Assembly (NCBI GenBank): GCA_004356215.1
Contig: SMXR01000063.1
Span: 1-8,756, forward strand
DNA: 8,756 nucleotides
DNA from: Alphaproteobacteria bacterium
GTDB taxonomy: Bacteria > Pseudomonadota > Alphaproteobacteria > Sphingomonadales > SMXR01
Direction: 5' to 3'
Shown here: positions 1 to 7,883 of the stretch, piece by piece
Position numbering within the stretch: the first letter of the stretch is position 1
How the letters are laid out: each line of letters opens with the position of its first letter
Made by a program: the position numbers and the translations under genes
The notes under the pieces: generated by a model
What the model was told of the DNA's origin: nothing
The model's input: only the letters and a program-made list of their open reading frames with translations
Database searches by the model: none

Positions 1-104
1 GTGAAACCGCGGCGCTTGGGCTAAAGCCTGATGCGGTAAGAAAAGCAAAACTTCCAAAACCCCCTGTCATAAAGGGTGGAACAGGACCTGAAAAGAATGA
101 GTGA
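1..104 (+). CDS. 3' end of the gene upstream of infB, probably YlxR/DUF448 RNA-binding protein (partial)
   Basis: An open frame enters from the left edge (first full codon at 3) and ends at TGA 102-104. It encodes about 33 residues rich in Lys and Pro, ending GGTGPEKNE. The frame overlaps the infB ATG at 97 by 8 nt, which is typical of coupled genes. In alphaproteobacteria the gene between nusA and infB is usually ylxR, encoding a small DUF448 nucleic-acid-binding protein, often with an L7Ae-like C-terminal part. The identity here rests on position only. The visible tail carries no diagnostic motif, and the conserved YlxR core would lie outside the window. Confidence 0.5.
   Translation, partial: ETAALGLKPDAVRKAKLPKPPVIKGGTGPEKNE
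83..86 (+). promoter_or_regulatory. Ribosome binding site of infB
   Basis: AGGA lies 10 nt before the ATG at 97, inside the end of the upstream gene. It favours ATG 97 over the in-frame GTG at 76, which would add seven residues and has only a purine run directly against the start. The protein from ATG 97 begins MSDDRKLTLSD, which resembles the usual start of alphaproteobacterial IF-2. Confidence 0.5.
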
Positions 105-2640
105 CGATCGAAAATTGACGTTATCTGACAAGCCTCCGAGCAGCCCGGCCAAACCGGCCGAGCCCGCGAGGCCGCGGCCTGGCCTGCTCCCCCGGCGCAC
201 CAAACCTGTTGTCGTTGAACGCAAACGGCGCCGCTTTATTCACAGGGACGGCGGGGCAACCAAGGCCCCGCTGGTGATTGAGGAAAATTTTTCCTTGAAA
301 CCCAAAAAACCTGCTGGGGAAATGGCCGCCGATTCAGAAGAAAAACTCACCTCGCAGGAGCGCGACACCCGTGCCGAAGCGCTGAAGGATGCTATTCGTC
401 AGGCCGAGCAAGACCGTATGCGCGCATCAGAAGAAAAGCGCCAACGGGAAAAGGAACAGGAAGCCCTGCGCCAGGAAACCGAAGCCAAAAAGACCAAGGT
501 TGACCACGAGGAAGATGCCCGCCACCGCGCCGAAAATGAAGCCAAACATAAGGCCGAGGAAGCTGCCCAGCAAAAGGCCGTCGCCGAAGCTGAGGCTCAA
601 AAAGCGTTGGCAGAAGAAGAAAAACTTAAGGCTGAGGCCTCTGTTACGCCCGACTACAAAAAAGAAAAACCGGCGCAACAGCGCACCCATAAAAAAGAAC
701 CTGAAAAAAAGCGCCACGCCAATCTCGCCAAGAAAAAAGGCGGCGAACGCCGGCGCAGCGGCAAATTAACGGTTACTAACGCTCTTGATGGCGGTGATGA
801 ATTGCGTCCGCGCTCGCTGGCTGCTCTGAAACGGGCCAAGGCCAAGCAAAAAAGAGCGGCCCTCGGCGAAACCCCCAGCGCCAAGAAATCCCGTGAAATT
901 GTTGTTCCGGAAAGTATCACGGTTCAGGAACTGGCCAACCGTATGGCGGAAAAAGCCGTTGATGTTATCCGCGCCCTGATCAATATGGACATGCCCGCGA
1001 CCATGAACGAAACCATAGACCCCGATACTGCTGAACTGGTGGTTGCCGAGTTTGGCCATACCGTGAAGAGGGTCACCGAAGCCGATGTCGAAATTGGCCT
1101 AATCGGTGATGAAGATGATCCCAAATTGCTAAAACCACGCCCACCTGTGATCACCGTAATGGGCCACGTTGATCATGGCAAAACATCGCTGCTGGATGCC
1201 TTGCGCCAAACCGATGTTGTCAGCGGTGAAGCCGGCGGCATTACCCAGCATATAGGCGCCTACCAGGTAACGCTGAAATCAGGACAGAAAATTACTTTCC
1301 TTGATACCCCGGGCCATGAAGCATTTACCGAAATGCGCTCACGCGGCGCCCAGGTCACCGATATTGTTATTTTGGTGGTGGCTGCCGATGATGGGGTCAT
1401 GCCGCAGACCATAGAAGCCATTAACCACGCCAAGGCCGCCGGGGTCCCGATAATTGTGGCTATCAATAAAATGGATGTTGACGGCGCCAATCCAGACCGG
1501 GTCAGGAATGATCTGCTGCAACACGAAGTAATCGTTGAAAAAATGTCGGGGGATACGCTTGATATTGAGGTTTCGGCGGTAAAGAAAACCGGGCTTGATA
1601 AGCTGGAAGAAACTATTTTGTTGCAGGCCGAACTTCTTGATCTCAAGGCCAACCCGGATCGCCCCGCTGAAGGCGCGGTGGTTGAAGCCATGCTCGACAA
1701 GGGCCGCGGCCCGGTCGCGACCTTGTTGATCCAACGGGGCACCCTAAAAAAGGGTGATATTGTTGTTGCTGGCGCCGAATGGGGAAAGGTCCGGGCAATT
1801 TCAGATGACAAGGGAAAGCCCATCAAGGAAGCGGGCCCATCGATGGCGGTTGAGATTACAGGGCTTAATGCCGCGCCCTCCGCCGGGGATGTTTTTCTTG
1901 TAGTGGATAGCGAAAGCCGCGCCCGGGAAGTGTCTGAATACCGCACCGAACAAAAGAAAAGCAAACGGGTTTCACGCAGTGAAGTATCGCTTGAAGACAT
2001 GTTCAGCGCGATGAAAGAAACCAAGACTGAAAACTTTCCGGTAGTGATCAAGGCCGATGTCCAAGGATCTGCCGAAGCCATTGCCCAAGCCCTGCAAAAG
2101 ATTGGCAACGAAGAAATCCAAGCTCAAATTCTTCATGCCGGGGTTGGCGCTATTGTTGAATCGGATGTCACCCTGGCCAGCGCCTCAGATGCGTTTATTA
2201 TCGGCTTTAATGTCCGTGCCAACCAACAGGCGCGTGAAACAGCCAAGGCTGAAAATGTCCCGATTAAGTACTATTCGGTCATTTATGACGTGATTGATGA
2301 GGTTAAGGCGGCGATGGAGGGCAAACTGTCACCGGCGATTATTGAAACCATACTGGCGCTGGTTGAGGTCAAGGATGTTTTCTCCGCGGGGAAAAAGGGC
2401 AAAGCGGCTGGGTGTATAATTTCCGAGGGTATTGCCAAGGTCGGGGCAAAGGCCCGGCTGGTACGCGAAGATGTTGTAATCTACACCGGCAAGATCGAAT
2501 CCCTGCGCCGCTTCAAGGACGATGTCAAAGAAGTCAAGCAGGGCACCGAATGTGGTGTCGGGCTTGAGAATTTCACTGAATACAAACCCGGTGACAGAAT
2601 CGAAGTGTTCGAGACCGAGGAAAAGAAAAAAACGCTCTAG
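97..2640 (+). CDS. infB: Translation initiation factor IF-2
   Basis: This 847-residue GTPase brings initiator fMet-tRNA to the 30S subunit and promotes 50S joining. Residues 1-60 are a basic, Pro-rich stretch resembling the IF-2-associated region. Residues about 90-225 are a Lys/Glu/Ala-rich, probably helical linker, and about 267-318 an IF2_N domain (IVVPESITVQELANRMAEKA). The G domain is complete: G1 GHVDHGKT 356-363, G2 GGITQHIGA 380-388, G3 DTPGHE 403-408, G4 NKMD 457-460 and G5 SAV 493-495. Domain II, domain III (VVIKADVQGSAEA from about 650) and the fMet-tRNA-binding C2 domain (AAGCIISEG near 771) follow. The length is close to E. coli IF-2 (890). The start overlaps the upstream stop by 8 nt (ATGAGTGA), which suggests translational coupling. 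The variable N-terminal linker differs widely between lineages, as usual for this family. The identity is secure. The exact start is the only doubt, since GTG 76 is possible. Confidence 0.98.
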   Translation: MSDDRKLTLSDKPPSSPAKPAEPARPRPGLLPRRTKPVVVERKRRRFIHRDGGATKAPLVIEENFSLKPKKPAGEMAADSEEKLTSQERDTRAEALKDAIRQAEQDRMRASEEKRQREKEQEALRQETEAKKTKVDHEEDARHRAENEAKHKAEEAAQQKAVAEAEAQKALAEEEKLKAEASVTPDYKKEKPAQQRTHKKEPEKKRHANLAKKKGGERRRSGKLTVTNALDGGDELRPRSLAALKRAKAKQKRAALGETPSAKKSREIVVPESITVQELANRMAEKAVDVIRALINMDMPATMNETIDPDTAELVVAEFGHTVKRVTEADVEIGLIGDEDDPKLLKPRPPVITVMGHVDHGKTSLLDALRQTDVVSGEAGGITQHIGAYQVTLKSGQKITFLDTPGHEAFTEMRSRGAQVTDIVILVVAADDGVMPQTIEAINHAKAAGVPIIVAINKMDVDGANPDRVRNDLLQHEVIVEKMSGDTLDIEVSAVKKTGLDKLEETILLQAELLDLKANPDRPAEGAVVEAMLDKGRGPVATLLIQRGTLKKGDIVVAGAEWGKVRAISDDKGKPIKEAGPSMAVEITGLNAAPSAGDVFLVVDSESRAREVSEYRTEQKKSKRVSRSEVSLEDMFSAMKETKTENFPVVIKADVQGSAEAIAQALQKIGNEEIQAQILHAGVGAIVESDVTLASASDAFIIGFNVRANQQARETAKAENVPIKYYSVIYDVIDEVKAAMEGKLSPAIIETILALVEVKDVFSAGKKGKAAGCIISEGIAKVGAKARLVREDVVIYTGKIESLRRFKDDVKEVKQGTECGVGLENFTEYKPGDRIEVFETEEKKKTL

Positions 2641-2669
2641 TTTTTTTAGGTAAACCACGAGACAAACCA

Positions 2670-3068
2670 ATGGATAAAAAAACCAATACCAAAGGCGGGT
2701 CAAACATCCGATTGCTCCGGATCGGCGAAAATATCCGCCATTCGCTTGCAACAATCCTGCATCGCGAGGATATGCGTGACCCGGCCCTGGAGGGGGTTTC
2801 GATCACTGTGTGTGAAGTGCGCGCCGCGCCTGACCTCAGAAACGCCACCGTTTATGTTTTGCCCCTGGGGGGTGAAAACCAGGAAGAGGTCCTAAAAGCC
2901 CTTAACCGGGCCGCGCCTTACCTTTCAGGCCAGGTGTCACAGACCCAGCATTTAAAATATATGCCAAAGTTGAAATTCGAAGCCGACGAAACCTTCGATG
3001 AATCCAGCCATATCAGCTCACTTCTTTCAAACCCCAAAGTGGCCGCAGACCTGAAAAAAGAAGATTGA
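2670..3068 (+). CDS. rbfA: 30S ribosome-binding factor RbfA
   Basis: RbfA is a small KH-fold protein that binds the 30S subunit and assists late maturation of 16S rRNA, especially its 5' end and helix 1. The 132-residue product is within the normal family size. It shows the family signatures: RIGENIRHSLATIL near the N-terminus, APDLRNATVYV at 53-63, and LKYMPKLKFEADETFDES at 95-112. A short Lys-rich tail follows. It starts 29 nt after infB with only a weak Shine-Dalgarno-like GAG upstream, which may mean reinitiation or coupling from infB. Its TGA stop overlaps the truB ATG by one base. Confidence 0.96.
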   Translation: MDKKTNTKGGSNIRLLRIGENIRHSLATILHREDMRDPALEGVSITVCEVRAAPDLRNATVYVLPLGGENQEEVLKALNRAAPYLSGQVSQTQHLKYMPKLKFEADETFDESSHISSLLSNPKVAADLKKED

Positions 3069-3964
3069 TGGCGCGGAAGGGTAACAAGGTCGATGGCTGG
3101 ATAATCATCGATAAAGATAGCGGTATGACTTCGGCCGATGTCGTGCGCCGCGTTAAACGAATTCTTCACCCGCAAAAAATTGGCCACGCCGGAACGCTTG
3201 ATCCATTAGCCACCGGCATTCTGCCGCTGGCGCTTGGCGAAGCCACCAAGACCGTTTCCTACATTACCGATGCCATAAAGGAATATGAATTTACCATTCG
3301 TTGGGGTGAAGAGCGAACAACCGATGACAGCGAAGGTGACGTTGTTAAAACCAGTAACTTACGCCCGGGTGAAAAAGATATCATAAAAGAACTTCCCGGG
3401 TTTATCGGCGAGATTGAACAGATCCCGCCACAATTTTCAGCGTTAAAAGTGGACGGCCAACGCGCCTACAAGCTGGCCCGTGCCGGTGAGCGGGTCGAAT
3501 TGAAGCCAAGACTGGTAAAAATTGATACATTTGAGCCAATTTTGGGCCAAAATGACAAGGATCATGCAAGTTTCCACGTAATCTGCGGAAAAGGGACATA
3601 TATTCGCGCATTAGCGCGTGATTTAGGCCGAAAACTCCAGTGTTTTGGCCACATTACAGCGATCTGCCGAACCGTGGTCGGACCCTATTCACAAAGTAGG
3701 GCGTTTTCGCTGGCAAAGCTGGATGATTTAAGCCATAGTGCGCGCGTTTTGGAAGCCCTGATTCCCGTAATGACAGCGCTGGACGACATCCCGGCCCTTG
3801 CCGTTACCAAAGACGAAGCCCGGCGCATTAAAAATGGCCAGGTCATAAGGCTTCCAACGAAAAAGAGCGGCACGGTTTGCCTGACCCTTGATAAGACACT
3901 GGTTGCCTTGGCAACGGTCGAAGATGGCGAAACCAGACCGCTCAGGATTTTTAACTTAAACTAG
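3068..3964 (+). CDS. truB: tRNA pseudouridine(55) synthase TruB
   Basis: TruB converts U55 in the T-loop of nearly all tRNAs to pseudouridine and also acts as a tRNA folding chaperone. The 298-residue protein opens with DGWIIIDKDSGMTSADVV. The catalytic motif follows, KIGHAGTLDPLATGILPLALG, with Asp45 as the nucleophile. Tyr73 in KEYEF fits the position of the active-site tyrosine, and GTYIRALARDLG at 176-187 is the conserved RNA-binding loop. The C-terminal 60 or so residues would form the PUA-like TruB_C domain. ATG 3068 is chosen because it makes the common TGATG overlap with the rbfA stop and is preceded by AAGAAG. A TTG one codon earlier is a less likely alternative. truB commonly sits between rbfA and rpsO. 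Confidence 0.97.
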   Translation: MARKGNKVDGWIIIDKDSGMTSADVVRRVKRILHPQKIGHAGTLDPLATGILPLALGEATKTVSYITDAIKEYEFTIRWGEERTTDDSEGDVVKTSNLRPGEKDIIKELPGFIGEIEQIPPQFSALKVDGQRAYKLARAGERVELKPRLVKIDTFEPILGQNDKDHASFHVICGKGTYIRALARDLGRKLQCFGHITAICRTVVGPYSQSRAFSLAKLDDLSHSARVLEALIPVMTALDDIPALAVTKDEARRIKNGQVIRLPTKKSGTVCLTLDKTLVALATVEDGETRPLRIFNLN

Positions 3965-3966
3965 AT

Positions 3967-3970
3967 GGAG
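3967..3970 (+). promoter_or_regulatory. Ribosome binding site of rpsO
   Basis: GGAG lies 6 nt before the ATG at 3977. It decides the start against an in-frame ATG at 3965 that directly follows the truB stop and would itself contain the first G of the site. From 3977 the protein has exactly 89 residues, the standard S15 length. Confidence 0.7.
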
Positions 3971-3976
3971 AACACG

Positions 3977-4246
3977 ATGTCGATTACACCTGAAAGAAAA
4001 CAGGCAATCGTTAAGGATTACGCTGTAAAGAAAAATGATACCGGCTCACCTGAAGTACAGGTTGCCATTCTTACCGAACGCATCGTCAATTTGACGGATC
4101 ACTTTAAAGAGCACGCAAAAGACAATCATTCGCGCCGCGGTTTGATGAAAATGGTCAACCAGCGCCGCCGCCTGCTCGCTTACTTGAAAAAAACAGATGA
4201 AGAAAGATATGCACAGCTGATCAAACGGCTTGGCCTGAGAAAATAA
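3977..4246 (+). CDS. rpsO: 30S ribosomal protein S15
   Basis: S15 is a primary binding protein of the 16S rRNA central domain. It nucleates platform assembly and forms a bridge to the 50S subunit. The 89-residue product matches the family along its whole length: DTGSPEVQVAILTERI at 21-36, HFKEHAKDNHSRRGL at 42-56 (the rRNA-contacting His/Asp/Ser region) and the C-terminal QLIKRLGLRK. It lies 12 nt after truB and 68 nt before pnp, the usual truB-rpsO-pnp order. In E. coli S15 represses its own translation through a pseudoknot at the start site. I could not identify an equivalent structure here. Confidence 0.98.
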   Translation: MSITPERKQAIVKDYAVKKNDTGSPEVQVAILTERIVNLTDHFKEHAKDNHSRRGLMKMVNQRRRLLAYLKKTDEERYAQLIKRLGLRK

Positions 4247-4250
4247 GATT

Positions 4251-4269
4251 TTCCGGGATGGGCCCGGAA
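4251..4269 (+). promoter_or_regulatory. Hairpin between rpsO and pnp
   Basis: TTCCGGG at 4251-4257 and CCCGGAA at 4263-4269 form a perfect 7-bp stem with a 5-nt loop, starting four bases after the rpsO stop. No T-run follows, so it does not look like a complete Rho-independent terminator. In E. coli the same gap holds a weak terminator plus an RNase III-processed pnp leader hairpin used in PNPase autoregulation. An equivalent stabilising or processing role is possible but is an inference from position. Confidence 0.5.
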
Positions 4270-4314
4270 GCGCCAACTGTTTGAAAAATCACGCTGTTGC
4301 AAGAGATGAAGAAG

Positions 4315-6444
4315 ATGTTTGATATACATAAAAAAGAAATTACATGGGGCGGACGCCCGCTTAGCATTGAAACCGGCCGTATTGCCCGCCAGGCTGGCGG
4401 CGCGGTTGTTGTTACCTACGGGGAAACAATTGTGCTGGCCACGGTTGTGGCCGACAAAAAGCCTAAACCGGAACTGGATTTTTTCCCGCTCACGGTAAAC
4501 TATATGGAAAAAACCTACGCCGCCGGCAAGATTCCGGGCGGCTTTTTTAAACGCGAAGGGCGCCCCTCTGAAAAGGAAACCCTGACCAGCCGGTTGATCG
4601 ACCGGCCGATCCGGCCTTTGTTCCCGGCCAATTTCAGAAATGAAACCCAGATCATTTGTACGGTTCTGTCCCACGATCTTGAAAACGACCCCGACATTGT
4701 TGCCCTGATTGGCGCCAGTGCCGCACTGACACTTTCCGGTGTGCCCTTTTTCGGCCCCATTGGTGGCGCCCGGGTTGGTTATAAGGATGGTAAATACCTG
4801 CTGAACCCGGTTCCGGCCGATCTTGAAGAGAGCGAACTTGACCTAATCGTCGCGGGCACAAGTGATGCCGTTTTGATGGTTGAGTCCGAAGCCAAGGAGT
4901 TATCGGAAAAAATTATGCTTGGCGCCGTTATGTATGGCCACAAGGAAATGCAGCCGGTGATCGACATGATTATCGCCCTTGCCGAGGAGTGCGCAAAAGA
5001 ACCTTGGGAGCTGCAAACGGAAGAGGATACAAGCGATCTTGAGAAGAAGATCGCCAAACTGGCCGAAAAAGATTTGCGCAAGGCCTATAAAGAAACCGTC
5101 AAACAGACCCGCTCGGCAGCCATTTCTGAAACCCGCGCCAAGGTCAAGGAAGCCTTCGCCGATGATGACACTGTCGAGGAGAAAAACATCTCCGCAATCC
5201 TGAAAAAAATGGAAAAAGATATTGTTCGCGGTGATATTCTGAAAACCTCGAAACGCATCGATGGCCGCAAACTGGACCAGGTTCGCCAAATTGTCTCCGA
5301 AGTTGGCATTCTTGAGCGCGCCCATGGATCCGCCCTTTTCACCCGCGGTGAAACCCAGGCTTTGGTGGTGGCAACTTTGGGCACCGCCGAAGATGAACAG
5401 TTTATCGATGCCCTTGAAGGTACCTACCGCGAAAATTTTATGCTGCATTACAATTTCCCGCCATTTTCGGTTGGTGAAACCGGGCGTATCGGTTTTACCG
5501 GGCGCCGCGAAGTTGGCCACGGCAAATTGGCTTGGCGGGCAATGAAAACGGTTCTGCCCAGCAGAGACGACTTCCCTTACACCATCCGGATAGTCTCGGA
5601 AATTACCGAATCCAACGGCTCATCCTCGATGGCGACCGTTTGCGGTGCCTCGCTGGCGCTGATGGATGCCGGCGTCCCAATTACGCGCCCGGTATCGGGA
5701 ATAGCCATGGGCTTAATCAAGGAAGGAAATGATTTCGCCATTCTTTCCGACATTCTTGGCGATGAAGATCACCTTGGCGACATGGACTTCAAGGTTGCCG
5801 GAACCAAGGATGGTATCACATCGCTGCAAATGGACATCAAGATAGCCGGCATCACTGAAGATATCATGGAAAAGGCCCTGAAACAGGCCAAGGATGGTCG
5901 TGAACATATACTTGGTGAAATGGATAAAGCCCTGACTTCCGCTCGAGATGAGATGAGCGTTCATGCGCCCCGGATTGAGACATTGCAGATCAATAAGGAC
6001 AAGATCCGTGAGGTTATCGGCACCGGCGGCAAGGTTATCCGCGAGATTGTTGAAACCACCGGCGCCAAGGTCAATATCGATGACGATGGCCTGATCAAGA
6101 TTTCCAGTTCCGACCTGGAGGCAATCGAAGCCGCAAAAAAATGGATTATGAGCATCGCCGCCGACCCCGAAGTTGGCGAAGTTTATGACGGAAAAGTGGT
6201 CAAAGTTGCCGATTTTGGCGCGTTCGTGAACTTCTTCGGCAGCAAGGACGGCCTCGTCCACATCAGTGAAATGTCATCTGAGCGTGTTGAAAAGGTGTCA
6301 GATGTGGTAAAAGAAGGTGACGAAGTCAAGGTTAGGGTCCTCGAGGTTGACGATCGGGGCAAAGTCCGCTTGACTATGCGTATTGATGAAGATCGCCCAA
6401 CCGGTCCGCGTGCGCCGCGTGGCAAGAAGGGTGGTCGTTCTTAA
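4315..6444 (+). CDS. pnp: Polyribonucleotide nucleotidyltransferase (PNPase)
   Basis: PNPase degrades RNA 3' to 5' by phosphorolysis, releasing nucleoside diphosphates. It can also add tails in the reverse reaction, and it works as a trimer, often in the degradosome. The 709-residue product (711 in E. coli) has the full architecture. A first RNase PH domain covers about 8-140, a helical linker about 235-305, and the catalytic second RNase PH domain about 315-535. It holds the phosphate-site serines in NGSSSMA (434-440) and the catalytic aspartates D485 and D491 in DEDHLGDMD. A KH domain follows with GTGG at 569-572, then an S1 domain at about 619-690 (GKVVKVADFGAFVNF) and a basic tail. ATG 4315 gives the usual MFDI start. 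TTG 4297 and ATG 4306 are in frame upstream but would use up the AAGAG that serves as its Shine-Dalgarno site (4301-4305). Confidence 0.98.
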   Translation: MFDIHKKEITWGGRPLSIETGRIARQAGGAVVVTYGETIVLATVVADKKPKPELDFFPLTVNYMEKTYAAGKIPGGFFKREGRPSEKETLTSRLIDRPIRPLFPANFRNETQIICTVLSHDLENDPDIVALIGASAALTLSGVPFFGPIGGARVGYKDGKYLLNPVPADLEESELDLIVAGTSDAVLMVESEAKELSEKIMLGAVMYGHKEMQPVIDMIIALAEECAKEPWELQTEEDTSDLEKKIAKLAEKDLRKAYKETVKQTRSAAISETRAKVKEAFADDDTVEEKNISAILKKMEKDIVRGDILKTSKRIDGRKLDQVRQIVSEVGILERAHGSALFTRGETQALVVATLGTAEDEQFIDALEGTYRENFMLHYNFPPFSVGETGRIGFTGRREVGHGKLAWRAMKTVLPSRDDFPYTIRIVSEITESNGSSSMATVCGASLALMDAGVPITRPVSGIAMGLIKEGNDFAILSDILGDEDHLGDMDFKVAGTKDGITSLQMDIKIAGITEDIMEKALKQAKDGREHILGEMDKALTSARDEMSVHAPRIETLQINKDKIREVIGTGGKVIREIVETTGAKVNIDDDGLIKISSSDLEAIEAAKKWIMSIAADPEVGEVYDGKVVKVADFGAFVNFFGSKDGLVHISEMSSERVEKVSDVVKEGDEVKVRVLEVDDRGKVRLTMRIDEDRPTGPRAPRGKKGGRS

Positions 6445-6458
6445 GGCTAAAAGGCTAA
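6443..6458 (+). repeat. Tandem 8-bp duplication after pnp
   Basis: The unit AAGGCTAA occurs twice in direct succession, beginning inside the pnp stop codon. It fills about half of the 30-nt gap before the next gene. It probably reflects replication slippage. No strong ribosome binding site is seen in the rest of the gap. Confidence 0.6.
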
Positions 6459-6474
6459 AAGAAATAATGAAACA

Positions 6475-7872
6475 ATGAAATCGCTTAATTCCATACTGCT
6501 TTCCGGCAAAGAAGTTCTGCCCCTGATCGAAGGTGGCAAGGGCATTTCTATCACCAGCGGTGACTCATCAGGCCCGTGGGCCTTTGCCGGCGGCGTTGGG
6601 ACAGTCTCTGCTGTTAACGCTGATTTTTTTGATAAGGCCGGTGCCATCGTCCCCCAAATCTATAAAGGCCGGAATCGCCGTGAGCGTCATGAAGAGCTGG
6701 TAGACTTTTCCATCAGCGGCGGGGTTGCTCAAGTTCAAAGAGCCCACGAATTGCGCAAGGGGCTGGGCAGCCTCAATATCAACATCCTGTGGGAAATGGG
6801 TGGTGCCGAAAGAATCCTGAAAGGGGTTCTGGAAAAAACCAAAGGCCTGGTCGATGGCGTCACCTGCGGTGCTGGCATGCCGTATAAATTAGCCGAAATC
6901 GCCGCTTCGTACGGGGTTTATTACTATCCGATTATTTCTTCCTCGCGGGCTTTCCGGGCGCTTTGGAAGCGCGCCTATAAAAAATTCGCAGATTTCCTTG
7001 GCGCTGTGGTTTACGAAGATCCGTGGCTGGCCGGTGGCCATAACGGGCTTTCCAACGTTGAAGACCCGGATAAACCGCAAGAACCCTACCCACGGGTTGC
7101 CCTGCTCAGAAAAGAGATGCGTGAAATGGGCGTTGGCGAAGTCCCGATCATCATGGCCGGCGGGGTCTGGTACCTGCGCGACTGGTCGCACTGGATCGAT
7201 AATGAAGAACTGGGCCCGATTGCCTTTCAGTTTGGCACCCGGCCACTGTTGACCAAGGAAAGCCCGATTTCCGATGAATGGAAAGCAAGACTTATGACCA
7301 TGAAGGAAGGTGACGTGGTCTTGCACCGCTACAGTCCGACCGGGTTTTATTCTTCCGCGATTAATAATGAATACCTGCAGGAACTTCATGCCCGCACCGA
7401 CCGCCAGATTGCCTTTACCCCAGATATGGTGGGCGATCATACCCGCCCGCTGGATATCAACCGCAAGGGCAATAATGTTTATGTCACGCAAGGAGACTTG
7501 GGCCGGGCCAACAAATGGTTCCACCAGGGCTTTACCTCGATTATGCGTACCCCGGACCAAACTTTGATTTTTGTTACCCCGGAAAAACAGGCGCTTATCC
7601 GAAAGCACCAGACCGAATGCATGGGCTGTCTGTCGCAATGCCGGTTCTCAAACTGGGCCACCAATGAAAAGAATTCCACCGGCCGCAAGGCCGACCCCAG
7701 AAGCTTTTGTATTCAAAAGACCCTGCAGGACATTTCCCATGATGGTGATATCGAACACAACCTGATGTTCTCTGGCCACAACTGCTTCAATTTTGCCAAA
7801 GATCCGTTTTATTCCAACGGGTTTGTGCCAACCGTCAAAGAGCTGGTTGAGCGCATAAGTACCGGTGACTAA
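6475..7872 (+). CDS. Nitronate monooxygenase / 2-nitropropane dioxygenase family flavoprotein with Cys-rich C-terminus
   Basis: The 465-residue product looks like an FMN-dependent TIM-barrel protein of the nitronate monooxygenase family (COG2070), which also includes FabK-like enoyl-ACP reductases. Visible signatures are GGVGTVSAV at 39-47, VDGVTCGAGMPYKLAE at 126-141, AGGHNG at 186-191 (family motif GGHxG), PIIMAGGVW at 224-232 and FQFGTRPLLTKES at 251-263. Standard members have about 320-380 residues. The extra C-terminal part carries ECMGCLSQC, a C-x2-C-x3-C pattern at 382, 385 and 389, with further Cys at 412 and 437. This could bind a metal or an Fe-S cluster, but that is inference. There is no signal peptide, so the protein is probably cytoplasmic. 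It starts 30 nt after pnp without a clear ribosome binding site or its own promoter, suggesting read-through from the pnp operon. The substrate cannot be told from sequence. Detoxifying nitronates is only one possibility. Confidence 0.85.
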   Translation: MKSLNSILLSGKEVLPLIEGGKGISITSGDSSGPWAFAGGVGTVSAVNADFFDKAGAIVPQIYKGRNRRERHEELVDFSISGGVAQVQRAHELRKGLGSLNINILWEMGGAERILKGVLEKTKGLVDGVTCGAGMPYKLAEIAASYGVYYYPIISSSRAFRALWKRAYKKFADFLGAVVYEDPWLAGGHNGLSNVEDPDKPQEPYPRVALLRKEMREMGVGEVPIIMAGGVWYLRDWSHWIDNEELGPIAFQFGTRPLLTKESPISDEWKARLMTMKEGDVVLHRYSPTGFYSSAINNEYLQELHARTDRQIAFTPDMVGDHTRPLDINRKGNNVYVTQGDLGRANKWFHQGFTSIMRTPDQTLIFVTPEKQALIRKHQTECMGCLSQCRFSNWATNEKNSTGRKADPRSFCIQKTLQDISHDGDIEHNLMFSGHNCFNFAKDPFYSNGFVPTVKELVERISTGD

Positions 7873-7883
7873 CCTAAAACGCC

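Noticed and set aside
1260..2108. Long open frame (282 codons) on the - strand inside infB
   Set aside because: It lies fully antisense to the conserved GTPase and domain II region of IF-2, and its Ser-rich translation shows no family motif. It is best explained as a by-product of infB codon use.
2641..2647. T7 run directly after the infB stop, suggestive of a terminator
   Set aside because: The only pairing upstream is an A-run, with no GC-rich stem. rbfA follows at once in the normal operon order.
4900..5520. 206-codon - strand open frame inside pnp
   Set aside because: It is antisense to the conserved PNPase core, its Phe/Gly-rich translation is low-complexity, and it has no recognisable domain.
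6467..6478. Three-codon open frame (ATG AAA CAA TGA) overlapping the start at 6475
   Set aside because: It has no ribosome binding site. A short ATG in an A-rich gap is expected by chance.
6889..7638. 249-codon - strand open frame inside the nitronate monooxygenase-like gene
   Set aside because: The + strand frame has clear family motifs across the same bases. The antisense translation has none.
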